Part shown: positions 9,726 through 19,492 of the stretch, piece by piece
How positions within the stretch are numbered: the first letter of the stretch is position 1
How the letters are laid out: each line of letters opens with the position of its first letter
Source: MFD04716-140 sp963703125
GTDB lineage: Bacteria > Bacteroidota > Bacteroidia > Flavobacteriales > Flavobacteriaceae
DNA length: 64,000 nucleotides
Assembly: GCA_963703125.1 (NCBI GenBank)
Contig: OY969790.1
Span: forward strand, 682,001-746,000
Direction of reading: 5' to 3'
Translations under genes and position numbers: made by a program
The notes under the pieces: model-generated
What the model saw: the letters and a program-made list of their open reading frames with translations, nothing else
Database searches by the model: none
What the model was told of the DNA's origin: nothing

Positions 9726-9749
9726 AAAACCTGCGATCAAGCAGGTTTT
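9726..9749 (-). terminator. Terminator between porV and cdd
   Basis: Perfect 9-bp stem AAAACCTGC / GCAGGTTTT with a 6-base loop. The A/T ends allow it to work in either direction; on the minus strand it would end porV transcription. Confidence 0.65.
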
Positions 9750-9771
9750 ATTTCAATTTCTTTTTGTGCGG

Positions 9772-10920
9772 TTATTCATTCAAATATTCTTCTCCCAATG
9801 AAAATGTGAGTGAGAATCGCAATGTATTTTCAACGGGATTTGGGACTTTAGCTGTAGAAAATAAATAAGCGAGATCTATTTGTGCGGACTTAAACTTAAA
9901 ACCAGCCCCCAAAGTAAAGTATTTTCTGAAACCCTTTTCTTCGCTTTCATTAAAATATCCCGTCCTGACCATAAACGCATTTTGATACACATACTCGGCG
10001 CCCAACGCCCAGGTAAATTCCTTCAACTCCTCTCCAAAACCATCAGGGGCATCCCCAAACGATTTAAATAGACCACTAAAAAAACCTATTTTCTCATATT
10101 CTGCGTTATCGGTACCATCTATTGTTCCATCATTATTAAAATCCTGTGGTGTTGGAACTAACAATTTATTGAATTCTGTAGTTAGGCCCAGCACGTTATC
10201 TTGATCCAATATAAAGTCAAAGCCAAGACCCAGCTTCATGTTCGTTGGTAAGAAATTTTCTTGGCCACCTTCATCATACTGAATCTTCCCACCTAGGTTT
10301 GAAAGATTGAAACCTGCCCTCCATCTACCGTCAAAACTATTATAGGCAATTTCCCTGGAGCGGTAGAAACCGGCCACATCAACCGCAAAAGAACTGGCCG
10401 CTTTTGAATCAACATCACCGTTTTGCGGTAATTTTAAGTTGGATCTTATATAACGCCCACCTACTGCCATGGAAAATGTAGGGCTTAACTTCAAAGAATA
10501 GGAGCCATCCAGCGCAAGTTCATTGGGTTTTGCCGTAGTTCCTGGATCACTGGCAAGTTGTCGAAGTTCAATTTCTCCCAATGTAAAATATCTCAGACCT
10601 ATGGCAAAGGCACTTTGATCGTCTATCTTATTATAGAAACTGGCGTTCAAAAGAGATATATCAGTAATAATACTTTCCAAATAGGGCGTATAGCTAAGAC
10701 CTATTCCCATTTTTCTTTCTGCAAAAGCAAATTTGGCAGAATTCCATTGTTGTGAAAAAGCATCTGTAGATGTGGCAACTCCCATGTCCCCCATACCGGC
10801 TGATCTGGCATCGGCCGCTATCGTTAAAAAAGGTACAGCTGTGGTTATAACGCGCTCATTTTGTTGCGCATACGAATTTAATCCCACAGCAAACACTATA
10901 ACTATTGCAAGTTTCTTCAT
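9772..10920 (-). CDS. porV: Type IX secretion system outer-membrane protein PorV
   Basis: PorV (LptO) is the outer-membrane shuttle that takes cargo from the type IX secretion translocon to the PorU sortase complex. The 382-residue protein has a signal peptide (about 1-18, ending SYAQQ), then the conserved N-terminal block VPFLTIAADARSAGMGDMGV, and a FadL-like beta-barrel ending in an aromatic strand (LRFSLTFSLGEEY). In several Bacteroidota porU lies directly beside porV; here the 462-base gap to gldJ has no room for it. Confidence 0.92.
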   Translation of the reverse strand: MKKLAIVIVFAVGLNSYAQQNERVITTAVPFLTIAADARSAGMGDMGVATSTDAFSQQWNSAKFAFAERKMGIGLSYTPYLESIITDISLLNASFYNKIDDQSAFAIGLRYFTLGEIELRQLASDPGTTAKPNELALDGSYSLKLSPTFSMAVGGRYIRSNLKLPQNGDVDSKAASSFAVDVAGFYRSREIAYNSFDGRWRAGFNLSNLGGKIQYDEGGQENFLPTNMKLGLGFDFILDQDNVLGLTTEFNKLLVPTPQDFNNDGTIDGTDNAEYEKIGFFSGLFKSFGDAPDGFGEELKEFTWALGAEYVYQNAFMVRTGYFNESEEKGFRKYFTLGAGFKFKSAQIDLAYLFSTAKVPNPVENTLRFSLTFSLGEEYLNE

Positions 10921-11382
10921 CCGATTATAGTCTAATTTAGTCGGTTACGTTCAAAAATAAAATGGCAACCTCTATAACATATAAGTTGCGTCATGTTGTT
11001 AAACGGGCTTTTCAGGAATATCTTGTGTGGTGATGTTATTATTTTTCAGTCTTGGACAAATGAACGAGAAAATAAACGCACGTATCATTATACTGATTTT
11101 AGAAATAATTATAACCCTTAAAAGATGTTGAGACATCGGCATTCAAATTATTCCCAAGTAAATTCTATCAATACTATAAGTCATTTTGTGCCGTTATGCT
11201 TTTTGTTAGCAATTTTGTGGTTCGGCATGTACGTCAATTGAATTGAAAATATTTAAGAGATCGTAAAATATAAAATGCAATTCATCGTTTAATATGCCGA
11301 AAGCTATGCTAAAATTAATCAAAAATCCAAGTTTTAAACAACCTATAACGGTAGTTGATTTTATTGAACTCAAGTCCTAATT
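10921..11382. other. Intergenic region between divergent porV and gldJ
   Basis: A 462-base AT-rich gap with no open frame that looks coding on either strand. It must hold the divergent promoters of porV and gldJ. I saw no convincing porU remnant. Confidence 0.6.
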
Positions 11383-13053
11383 ATGAAAAAACAGATTATC
11401 AAAGTTATTCTCTCTTTTGTGGTTATAGCAGGAGGTTTTACAGTTACCAGCTGTAAAAAGTCCGGTGGTACGTCGAAAAATGTTTCAAGAGCAACAGGGT
11501 GGAAAATTAATGACAAGGAAGGTGGATTCCAGTATAATACTGACTTCAAAGAGCAAGAAACCGCTCCAGGGCTGGTATTCGTAGAAGGAGGTACTTTTAC
11601 AAAAGGTAAAGTACAGGATGATGTTATGCATGATTGGAACAATACACCAACATCCCAACACGTTCAATCTTTTTACATGGATGAAACCGAGGTGACCAAC
11701 GTAATGTATTTGGAATATCTTGATTACCTAAAAAGCGTTTATCCTCCAGAAAACCCAAAATATACGAACATTTATAAAGGAGCCTTACCAGATACATTGG
11801 TTTGGAGAAACAGATTGGGTTTTAATGAAACCATGACCAATAATTACTTGCGCCACCCAGCTTATGCAGAATACCCAGTTGTTGGTGTCAATTGGATACA
11901 GGCTACCCAATTCGCAGAATGGAGAACCGACCGTGTTAATGAGGTAATGTTGGAAAGGGAAGGTTATCTTTCCGAGGATGCAAAGTATCAAGCCATTTCA
12001 GGTGAATCGGAGGGTACTTTCAGTACGGAAGCCTATTTGAACAGGCCAGAATCTGTTTACAATGGTCAAATCGACTCTCTACAGGGAAAGAAGAAAAAAG
12101 ATAGTGTCAACACTTTTGCCAAAAGAAGTAGCGGTGTAATCATTCCTGAATATCGTCTTCCAACCGAGACCGAATGGGAGTATGCAGCACAAGCGAACCA
12201 GGGTACAAGAGAATATAATAATTACAGAGGTAGAAAGAAATATCCCTGGGAAGGTGAATATACCCGTAACGGACAGCGTGTGGGCAGAGGGGATCAATTG
12301 GCCAACTTCAAACAAGGAAAAGGTGATTACGGTGGAATTGCTGGATGGTCAGACGATGGTGCCGATATTACGGCCCAGGTAATGTCCTACAAGCCGAACG
12401 ACCTTGGGTTATACGATATGGCCGGTAACGTAGCAGAATGGGTTGCGGATGTTTATCGCCCCATTGTTGATGATGAGGTAAGTGACTTCAACTATTTCCG
12501 TGGCAACATTTATATGAAGACGGCAATCGGCGAAGATGGTAAAGTAAACATCTTAAGAGATACTATTGCGTATGACACTTTGCCAAATGGTAAAATTATA
12601 GCTATCAACTTGCCAGGTGAAATTAAAATGGTGCCAGTTGACGAACAAGAAACTTATCTTAGAACCAACTTCTCTTCTAGTGACAACAGAGGTTATAGGG
12701 ACGGTGATCCAGGATCGTCAAGATATTTTGACAAATTCAACGACGAGGAGCAAGCGGAGGATGGTAAAAAAATGTATGATTCCCCTCAATTTAAAATAGA
12801 AACAGATTCTACTGGTAACGTTTCTCGCGAATATGATAAGTCAAACAACCGTACCACTCTGATCAATGATGAAGTACGTGTTTTCAAAGGTGGATCATGG
12901 AGGGACAGAGCCTATTGGCTTGACCCCGCCCAGAGAAGATATTTACCTCAATATATGGCCACTGATTATATCGGCTTCAGATGTGCAATGTCCAGAGTTG
13001 GCTCAAAATCCAAGACTAAGAATAAAACTGTAAGAGGTAAGAAAGCAAAATAG
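11383..13053 (+). CDS. gldJ: Gliding motility lipoprotein GldJ
   Basis: GldJ is an essential lipoprotein of the flavobacterial gliding and type IX secretion machinery, needed for stability of GldK and other components. The 556-residue protein has a lipoprotein signal with lipobox VTSCKKSG (Cys near residue 24) and a formylglycine-generating-enzyme-like (SUMF1) fold: FVEGGTFTKG, YRLPTETEWEYAA, DMAGNVAEWVADVYRP and the C-terminal FKGGSWRDRAYWLDPAQRR. The C-terminal tail is basic. A strong terminator follows at 13079-13107. Confidence 0.94.
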   Translation: MKKQIIKVILSFVVIAGGFTVTSCKKSGGTSKNVSRATGWKINDKEGGFQYNTDFKEQETAPGLVFVEGGTFTKGKVQDDVMHDWNNTPTSQHVQSFYMDETEVTNVMYLEYLDYLKSVYPPENPKYTNIYKGALPDTLVWRNRLGFNETMTNNYLRHPAYAEYPVVGVNWIQATQFAEWRTDRVNEVMLEREGYLSEDAKYQAISGESEGTFSTEAYLNRPESVYNGQIDSLQGKKKKDSVNTFAKRSSGVIIPEYRLPTETEWEYAAQANQGTREYNNYRGRKKYPWEGEYTRNGQRVGRGDQLANFKQGKGDYGGIAGWSDDGADITAQVMSYKPNDLGLYDMAGNVAEWVADVYRPIVDDEVSDFNYFRGNIYMKTAIGEDGKVNILRDTIAYDTLPNGKIIAINLPGEIKMVPVDEQETYLRTNFSSSDNRGYRDGDPGSSRYFDKFNDEEQAEDGKKMYDSPQFKIETDSTGNVSREYDKSNNRTTLINDEVRVFKGGSWRDRAYWLDPAQRRYLPQYMATDYIGFRCAMSRVGSKSKTKNKTVRGKKAK

Positions 13054-13078
13054 CATTCATACTTTATCAATAAAAAAG

Positions 13079-13107
13079 TCCCGACAAAAATGTCGGGATT
13101 TTTTTTA
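13079..13107 (+). terminator. Rho-independent terminator after gldJ
   Basis: Stem TCCCGACA / TGTCGGGA followed by eight or more T, the textbook form. Confidence 0.9.
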
Positions 13108-13212
13108 TTCCCCTATTTTTACATTGTCTATTTTTGATCGTCGGCTCCAACAATTCTTGTTGTTACTTGTCAATATTAATTTTCAGTAAAATCAAAATCA
13201 CTTTGAATTTTT

Positions 13213-14487
13213 ATGGATATAAAAACACTTCACGAACTTTTTTTGAAATTTCCCAAAGTATCGACCGATACTAGAAAAGTTATAAAGGATTCTATTTTTT
13301 TTGCTCTCAGGGGTGAAAATTTTGATGGTAATGAATACGCTGAAGAAGCTCTGAAAAATGGTGCAAGATACGCCATTATAGATAATAAGGAATTCCGTAT
13401 TTCCGATAGTTATATTTTAGTTGACGATGTTTTAAGCACACTGCAAAGTCTTGCTACTTTTCATAGAGATTTCAATAATGCAAGCATTATTGGATTGACA
13501 GGCAGTAATGGTAAAACCACCACAAAAGAATTGATCAACGCGGTGTTAAGCAAAAAGTATAGAACCATAGCCACAGTGGGTAATCTAAATAACCATATTG
13601 GTGTACCGTTGACCCTTTTGTCCATAGAAAAAGATACTGAAATAGGAGTGGTGGAGATGGGGGCCAATCATATAAAAGAAATACAATTCCTCTGTAAACT
13701 TGCCCATCCCGACTTCGGGTATATAACGAATTTCGGAAAGGCCCATCTTGAAGGGTTTGGAAGCGAAGAAGGTGTTATTAAAGGAAAAAGTGAGCTTTAC
13801 GAATATTTGCTTTTCAACAACAAGAAAGTGTTCCTAAATGCTGACGACCCAATACAGAGGGATAAGCTAAGTTCTTATATTTTAAAATTTGGTTTTAGCC
13901 AAAATCTGCCCCAATATTATCAAATTCAATTTCTTGGCGCACAACCATTTGTCGAAATTAAGGTCGAAAATACCATCATCAAAACGAACCTGATTGGCAG
14001 TTATAATTTCACTAATTGCTGCGCCGCTATTCTTATTGGAAAATATTTCAATGTTCCCTTGAGCGACATTAAAAATGCAATCGAATCATATCTTCCGACC
14101 AACAATCGTTCCCAAATAGTCGAAAGAAACGGCCATAAAATTATTATGGATGCCTACAATGCGAACCCCTCTAGCATGGAAGCGGCATTGATCAACTTTG
14201 GCTCCCTTCATGAAGATAATAAAATAGCCTTTCTGGGAGACATGTTTGAACTTGGCTCAAATGCCGCAATAGAACATCAAAAAATAGCTGATTTGGCAAC
14301 CAAATTGAAACTAAAGGATGTAATTTTAATAGGTAAAAACTTCTATGGAACTAGGTCGGATTTTCTAAAATTTGATTCATTCGAAGCCGTAGCGAAGTAC
14401 ATTAAGAATGCCAAACCCCATAAAAACAGCATTTTAATAAAGGGGTCGAGGGGAATGGCATTGGAAAGAATTCTTGACCTACTTTGA
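13213..14487 (+). CDS. murF: UDP-N-acetylmuramoyl-tripeptide--D-alanyl-D-alanine ligase
   Basis: Cytoplasmic enzyme that adds D-Ala-D-Ala to the UDP-MurNAc tripeptide, the last soluble step of peptidoglycan precursor synthesis. The Mur-ligase ATP loop GLTGSNGKTTTKELI lies near residues 94-108, VVEMGANHIKEI near 146, and the substrate tract IMDAYNANPSSMEAAL near 312. Length (424) is normal for Bacteroidota MurF. A possible Bacteroidota minus-7 box TATTTTTG is at 13129-13136, after the gldJ terminator, so murF probably has its own promoter. Confidence 0.94.
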   Translation: MDIKTLHELFLKFPKVSTDTRKVIKDSIFFALRGENFDGNEYAEEALKNGARYAIIDNKEFRISDSYILVDDVLSTLQSLATFHRDFNNASIIGLTGSNGKTTTKELINAVLSKKYRTIATVGNLNNHIGVPLTLLSIEKDTEIGVVEMGANHIKEIQFLCKLAHPDFGYITNFGKAHLEGFGSEEGVIKGKSELYEYLLFNNKKVFLNADDPIQRDKLSSYILKFGFSQNLPQYYQIQFLGAQPFVEIKVENTIIKTNLIGSYNFTNCCAAILIGKYFNVPLSDIKNAIESYLPTNNRSQIVERNGHKIIMDAYNANPSSMEAALINFGSLHEDNKIAFLGDMFELGSNAAIEHQKIADLATKLKLKDVILIGKNFYGTRSDFLKFDSFEAVAKYIKNAKPHKNSILIKGSRGMALERILDLL

Positions 14488-14533
14488 AAAACCAAAAAAA
14501 TAAAACAATGTCTAGGAAAAAACTTGAATAAAG

Positions 14534-14608
14534 TGGGATATACTGGATTCGAACCGGTGACCTCTGCCCTGTCAAGGCAGCGCTCTAAACCAACTGAGCT
14601 AATATCCC
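14534..14608 (-). tRNA. tRNA-Val (anticodon GAC)
   Basis: Minus-strand cloverleaf of 75 nt: acceptor GGGATAT / ATATCCC with A discriminator, D-arm TAGCTCAG, anticodon stem-loop CTGCC-TTGACAG-GGCAG (anticodon GAC, reads GUC) and T-arm GGTTCGAATCC. CCA is not encoded. Confidence 0.93.
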
Positions 14609-14825
14609 AAAATGAGGTCGCTAAGTTAAACCTTATTTTCTTTTCAAGAAACATATTTTAGTGATTGCAAATTCATCTTGTCTTTTTGCATTGCATATGG
14701 GAAACATTAGCGTCTCCACTGAAGCATATATTACTTTCAAAAATCAATTTATATTGTGTAAAAATTGATAACTTTAATTGAATAATTCATTTTGAAGCTT
14801 CAACTTATAGGTTAAAACGAATGTC

Positions 14826-15887
14826 ATGAAAAAAAACAATGCCGAACGCAGGGGATTTATCAAGAAATCCATTTTAGTGGCCGGAGCTGGATTAATTGCC
14901 CCAAGCTACACCTTCGGAATAACTCACTCTGTAAAGAATATGGAAGAAATAGTAGGTCATGGGGATTTTAGATATCGTGTCGACAAAGAATGGGGAGTAC
15001 AAGACCCGTCAAAAACTCCGGTAAACGATTGTCATGAAATGGCAATGGATAGCAAAGGGAGAATTTTCATGACAACCACAGGTGCCGATAACAACAACTT
15101 AATTGTCTACGATAAATCAGGCAAAGTTCTTAGTTCATGGGGAACTGATTTCCCAGGAGCACATGGATTATCAATTTGGGGCGAAGGCCAAGAACAGTTT
15201 CTATTCATTACAGATCCTGAAACCCATAAGGTTACCAAAACCACTTTGGATGGGAGCGTTTTAATGACTTTGAATAGACCAAAAGAAGTTGATGGATACG
15301 AAAAGGATGACCAATTTTTGCCAACAGAAACTGCTATTATGCCCAACGGCGACATTTATGTCGCTGATGGTTACGGGCAAAACTTCATAATTCAATATAA
15401 CGCCAAGGGAGAATACATTAGACATTTTGGCGGAAAAGGGGAAGGTGATGATAAATTCAATTGCTGTCATGGTATTACCTTGGATAATAGAGATAAGAAC
15501 AAGCCCACATTATTGATAACCTCCCGTGCCAGTCAAGAATTCAAACGATTTTCGTTGGATGGCAAGCACATGGAAACCATTAAATTGCCTGGGTGTTCAA
15601 TTTGTAGGCCGGTAATACATGGTGAGAATATTTATTTTGCAGTCATTGTTACCAAGACGTGGGACAGCTACGATGGTATGCTGGCCATTTTGGACAGAAA
15701 CAACACTATTGTCTCTTTACCCGGAGGCAGTACTCCCGAATACGCGAACGGAATATTGACCCCACCTCTTTACGATGGTAAGACCTTCATGAACCCTCAT
15801 GATGTTTTTGTGGATAATGATGAGAATTTGTATGTCCCCCAATGGGCATCCGGTAAAACCTATCCAATAAAATTGCACCGCATCTGA
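14826..15887 (+). CDS. Tat-exported six-bladed beta-propeller (NHL-like) protein
   Basis: A 353-residue protein whose N-terminus (MKKNNAERRGFIKKS followed by a hydrophobic stretch to about residue 32) is a twin-arginine signal, so it should be exported folded. The rest has NHL-type repeats: MAMDSKGRIFMTT, GHITPLDNR-like tract at about 215, MPNGDIYVADGYGQNFIIQYNAKGEYIRHFGGKGEG, and DVFVDNDENLYVPQWASGK. This resembles six-bladed propellers related to peptidylglycine alpha-amidating lyase, but the enzymatic role is not established; the Tat signal suggests a bound cofactor or metal. Gaps of over 200 bases on both sides suggest a single-gene unit. Confidence 0.75.
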   Translation: MKKNNAERRGFIKKSILVAGAGLIAPSYTFGITHSVKNMEEIVGHGDFRYRVDKEWGVQDPSKTPVNDCHEMAMDSKGRIFMTTTGADNNNLIVYDKSGKVLSSWGTDFPGAHGLSIWGEGQEQFLFITDPETHKVTKTTLDGSVLMTLNRPKEVDGYEKDDQFLPTETAIMPNGDIYVADGYGQNFIIQYNAKGEYIRHFGGKGEGDDKFNCCHGITLDNRDKNKPTLLITSRASQEFKRFSLDGKHMETIKLPGCSICRPVIHGENIYFAVIVTKTWDSYDGMLAILDRNNTIVSLPGGSTPEYANGILTPPLYDGKTFMNPHDVFVDNDENLYVPQWASGKTYPIKLHRI

Positions 15888-16149
15888 CGGAAATCCTTAG
15901 CTCTCATTTTAAAGTATCAAAATTGAACATGAATGTTCAAAATCTGGTTGTGGTAGCTGAGGTTGAAATCTGGTGCTGGCACTGGTAAATTACCTTGGGA
16001 AAAGCCCACGAGGCATTAAAAGGAATTGATCTTTACCATTTCGAAGCGTGCCTCGGGGTGTTAAACCCACTAGTGGGAATAAAAAATAAATTGTATCTTC
16101 TTCCTTAGAAAAAACCCTCATCATTATCACAAGTTTACACATTTAGGTT

Positions 16150-17136
16150 ATGTCAAAATATAATGTTGCAGTATTAGGCCCCATTCCAAGGGACCACATC
16201 ACCACTTACAGAGGTGAAATAATTGAAAAATATGGTTGCGCTACCCATACAGCTATTGGTTTGGCCAAACTTTTGGGTGATGAGGGAACCGTTTTTCTGG
16301 TTTCCCATGTTCGAAAAAAAGATGAACAGGCCGTGAAGGACCTGTTATCAGTTTATCCCAATATCAATGTGGATCATATTACATCAGATCAAGATCAAGG
16401 AGATGTAATCAGTCTGAAATTTGTGGACCAAAATAATAGGTTAGAGAAGCAAACAGGTTTTATGAACCCCATTGTGCCAAAAGATGTAAAAGACCTTCTA
16501 CACTGTGACGTTTTCGTATGTGTGCCCATTACAGATTATGAGGTTCCTTTGGAAACTTTGAAATATATCAAGGAAAATAGTGACGGCACTATCATATTTG
16601 ACGCCCACGGCCCTACGAATACGGTCACTATGACCGGTGACCGCCTTATCAAATTCTGGATAGACCGTGATCAATGGCTACCCTATATTGATGTACTTAA
16701 AATGAATCTGGAAGAATCTAAATGTTGTTGGTTCGAAAAAGAATATCATCCTGATCATTTGGTGCATACAAACGATCTAAGCACCGATCACCTGCCAGCT
16801 TTTGCCGAACATGTATTGAACAATGGTATAAAGTCGCTAATCGTAACCTTGGATTCAAATGGAGGGGCGTTATTTTATAAAAAGGAAGGAAAGACTCAAA
16901 ATGAAAGAGTAGAATCTGTTAAAGTAAAGAATGTTGTTGACACTACCGGATGCGGTGATTCGTTTGCGGGTGGATTGGGTTACGGACTCTTAAAAGACCG
17001 CACCGATTATCTAAGGGCGGCCAAATATGCAAATGCTTTGGGTGCCCAACGCACACAAGGTAGAGATTTTGAAGTTTTCAAATCATTGGAGGAAACAAAT
17101 ATAATGATCCTCGAAACATACGGGTTTATTGAGTAA
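16150..17136 (+). CDS. PfkB-family carbohydrate kinase
   Basis: A 328-residue ribokinase/PfkB-fold kinase. The second PfkB signature, DTTGCGDSFAGGLGYGL (about 263-279), has the GxGD catalytic aspartate and anion hole. The N-terminal motif GPIPRDHITTYRG replaces the usual GE/GD start of ribokinases. The substrate (a sugar, nucleoside or related hydroxyl compound) cannot be inferred. A 262-base gap separates it from the upstream propeller gene, and a symmetrical terminator follows. Confidence 0.85.
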   Translation: MSKYNVAVLGPIPRDHITTYRGEIIEKYGCATHTAIGLAKLLGDEGTVFLVSHVRKKDEQAVKDLLSVYPNINVDHITSDQDQGDVISLKFVDQNNRLEKQTGFMNPIVPKDVKDLLHCDVFVCVPITDYEVPLETLKYIKENSDGTIIFDAHGPTNTVTMTGDRLIKFWIDRDQWLPYIDVLKMNLEESKCCWFEKEYHPDHLVHTNDLSTDHLPAFAEHVLNNGIKSLIVTLDSNGGALFYKKEGKTQNERVESVKVKNVVDTTGCGDSFAGGLGYGLLKDRTDYLRAAKYANALGAQRTQGRDFEVFKSLEETNIMILETYGFIE

Positions 17137-17181
17137 TTTGAAACAATTAAGCCTGACAAAACCCAAAATACCTAAAATGAA

Positions 17182-17205
17182 AAAACCGTTCAATTGAACG
17201 GTTTT
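17182..17205. terminator. Bidirectional terminator
   Basis: Perfect 24-base palindrome, AAAACCGTTCAA followed by its complement TTGAACGGTTTT. It has T runs on both strands and lies between the 3' ends of the PfkB gene (+) and the tRNA-Val gene (-). Confidence 0.85.
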
Positions 17206-17207
17206 AG

Positions 17208-17282
17208 TGGGCAATGAGGGGCTCGAACCCCCGACCCCCTCGGTGTAAACGAGGTGCTCTGAACCAACTGAGCTAATTGCCC
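17208..17282 (-). tRNA. tRNA-Val (anticodon UAC)
   Basis: Minus-strand cloverleaf of 75 nt: acceptor GGGCAAT / ATTGCCC with A discriminator, anticodon stem-loop CCTCG-TTTACAC-CGAGG (anticodon UAC), T-arm GGGGTTCGAGCCCC. CCA is not encoded. It lies 60 bases downstream of folC on the same strand. Confidence 0.94.
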
Positions 17283-17341
17283 ATAAAGGGAGTGCAAATA
17301 TAGAATAGTTTTAGTTACACCAAAAGAAAAAGAAGAAAAAA

Positions 17342-18553
17342 TTACACGACTTCGGCAACTACAAAATTACTTCCTCCCACAAAAATAAAATCAGATTTTG
17401 ATGCATTCCTTTTTGCTGCTGACAGTGCCTTTTTTACAGATGGATAAGCATTCCCGATAATTCCATGTTCCTTAGCCTTGTCATGAAGAACCATAACATC
17501 CAATCCCCTGGGAATGCTTGGTCTACAAAAATAGTAGATTGCATTTTTTGGCAAAAGGGGAAAAACACCTTCAAGTTTTTTTTCCTTTACAAAGCCAATA
17601 ACCATATGAAGGACAGCAAATTTTTGACTTTTTATTTGATCTAAAACCATTTTCAATCCCTCTGTATTATGGGCTGTATCACAAACAATAATAGGTTTCT
17701 TATTGAGAATTTGCCATCTTCCCATTAATCCAGTGTTTTCAACTACCTTTTTTAAACCTTTTTTAATATGGGATTTGCCCACTTGAAACCCATTTAATTC
17801 CCGTAATACGGCAATGACACCTTTGATGTTCTTAAATTGATAATTTCCTATAAGTGAGGTTCTATAGGTTTCCTTAATTTCGGCATCCGCATAAACTATC
17901 TTGGCCTTTCTTTCTAGGGCCGTTTCACTAAAAATCTCCGAGGTTTCGAGCTGGAACTCGCTGATGACCACTGGAACATTTTCTTTGATTATCCCAGCTT
18001 TTTCAATTGCTATTTTTTCCAAAGTGTCGCCCAAAATCTCAGTATGATCAAATCCTATATTGGTAATTAATGACACTTGTGGCGTTATAATGTTTGTAGA
18101 ATCCAATCTACCGCCAAGTCCTACCTCAATAATTGCTATATCTACATTTTTCTTTGAAAAAAGGTCAAAAGCCATTCCTACCGTCATCTCGAAAAAAGAT
18201 AATTTGTGGGTTTCAAGGAAAGACCTGTTTCTTTCAATAAAATTGATGACGAATTTTTTGCCGACTTTTTTTCCGTTGATGCGTATTCTTTCCCGGAAAT
18301 CCTTTAGATGGGGAGATGTATACAATCCGACCTTGTAACCAGCTTCTTGAAGAATGGAGGCCAACATATGGCTGCTAGAACCTTTACCATTGGTACCTCC
18401 CACATGTATACTTTTAAAATCCCTTTCAGGATTACCTAAATAACCTGCCAACAATAAACTGTTGTCAAGTTTAGCATTTAAAGCACTGTTTCCTTTTTGC
18501 TGATACATTGGAAGTTGGGAAAACATCCAATCCAAGGTCTGCCTATACGTCAC
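17342..18553 (-). CDS. folC: Folylpolyglutamate synthase / dihydrofolate synthase
   Basis: Adds glutamate to folates and/or dihydropteroate. The Mur-ligase-like ATP loop GGTNGKGSSSHMLASIL (around 52-68), YTSPHLKDFRERIRING and the tract EVGLGGRLDSTNII are all present. Length (403) is normal. It starts next to the stop of the upstream TonB-like gene (18554), so it is the last gene of a TonB/Exb operon, an association that looks positional rather than functional. Confidence 0.93.
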   Translation of the reverse strand: MTYRQTLDWMFSQLPMYQQKGNSALNAKLDNSLLLAGYLGNPERDFKSIHVGGTNGKGSSSHMLASILQEAGYKVGLYTSPHLKDFRERIRINGKKVGKKFVINFIERNRSFLETHKLSFFEMTVGMAFDLFSKKNVDIAIIEVGLGGRLDSTNIITPQVSLITNIGFDHTEILGDTLEKIAIEKAGIIKENVPVVISEFQLETSEIFSETALERKAKIVYADAEIKETYRTSLIGNYQFKNIKGVIAVLRELNGFQVGKSHIKKGLKKVVENTGLMGRWQILNKKPIIVCDTAHNTEGLKMVLDQIKSQKFAVLHMVIGFVKEKKLEGVFPLLPKNAIYYFCRPSIPRGLDVMVLHDKAKEHGIIGNAYPSVKKALSAAKRNASKSDFIFVGGSNFVVAEVV

Positions 18554-19492
18554 TTACTCCCCTAGTTTGAAGTTCACCACAACAAAGCCCACTTGTTGGC
18601 TCGGTGCATTTGAGTCCAAATTCCAAGAGTGCATAAATGCTGTTTTTCTCGCAGGTTCAAGGAGGCAAGGATTGTTGTTTGTAGTTCCTTTTACACCTGG
18701 TGTTGCACTAATGACCTTACCATTGCGATCTACCACTATTTTCACAACTACGCGTCCTTCTTCATTGCACTCTTGCGGCACTTTGCCTTTATTGACCAAA
18801 GACCTACCATTTAGTCCGTAACCGCCAGTGCCACTCCCGGAACCGGGACTGCCGTAATAGCTTGTGGCGTACGGATCTCCATCCGGTTGTCCTTTATCGC
18901 CCGCTTTGTTATCGTCACCTTCGCTGCCCGATGCCGTTCCGTCCGACTTGTTCAATCCACCCATAAGCTCATCCAACTTGCGCTTTTTTGCTTCCTGCTC
19001 AAGTCTGGCCTTTTCGGCTGCATCCTTCTTTTGCTGGGCTATTTTGGCTGCTTCTGCTTTGGCCCTATTTGCTTCTGCCTCGGCTTTTCGCTTTTCCGCT
19101 TTTTCTGCCTCCTCAGCTTTTCGCTTGGCCTCATTCGCTTGCTTAATACGAATGGATTCCTCACTTTCTTGGGTAAGTATCTTTTCGGCGGGAGCCTCTT
19201 TGGCCACTATCTTTTCAGGTATTTCCTCAACTTCTTCCTGCACGTCTTCGGCCACCTCTTGTTTTGTAGGTTCAACAGGAGGCGTATCTACGGGCTCGGA
19301 TTGTATTTTTTCCTTTGGCTGCACTTGACCACTTCCAAAATCAGTAGTACCAAAATTGACCGAAATTCCATTTTCAATGGGAGGATCCATATAGGTTAGT
19401 CCTATATAAAACAATATAAGCACCAAAACACTTAACAACAAAGTGGTAAGTGTAAAAGATTTTTTCTTGTGACTCGTATCTAGGAATGACAT
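18554..19492 (-). CDS. TonB-family energy transducer
   Basis: A 312-residue inner-membrane protein: one N-terminal transmembrane helix (about 15-33, LTTLLLSVLVLILFYIGLT), a periplasmic Pro/Glu/Val-rich stretch (45-105), a long charged coiled coil rich in Ala, Glu and Lys (about 110-175), a Gly/Ser linker and a TonB-like C-terminal domain (about 235-312, with EGRVVVKIVVDRNGKV and the terminal VVNFKLGE). It overlaps exbD by one base and works with ExbB/ExbD to transmit proton-motive force to outer-membrane receptors or to a Tol-Pal-like system. The coiled coil resembles TolA, so a TolA-type role is an alternative. Confidence 0.82.
   Translation of the reverse strand: MSFLDTSHKKKSFTLTTLLLSVLVLILFYIGLTYMDPPIENGISVNFGTTDFGSGQVQPKEKIQSEPVDTPPVEPTKQEVAEDVQEEVEEIPEKIVAKEAPAEKILTQESEESIRIKQANEAKRKAEEAEKAEKRKAEAEANRAKAEAAKIAQQKKDAAEKARLEQEAKKRKLDELMGGLNKSDGTASGSEGDDNKAGDKGQPDGDPYATSYYGSPGSGSGTGGYGLNGRSLVNKGKVPQECNEEGRVVVKIVVDRNGKVISATPGVKGTTNNNPCLLEPARKTAFMHSWNLDSNAPSQQVGFVVVNFKLGE

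Noticed and set aside
14343..14654. 103-residue minus-strand frame
   Set aside because: It runs through the tRNA-Val gene and the 3' end of murF; not coding.
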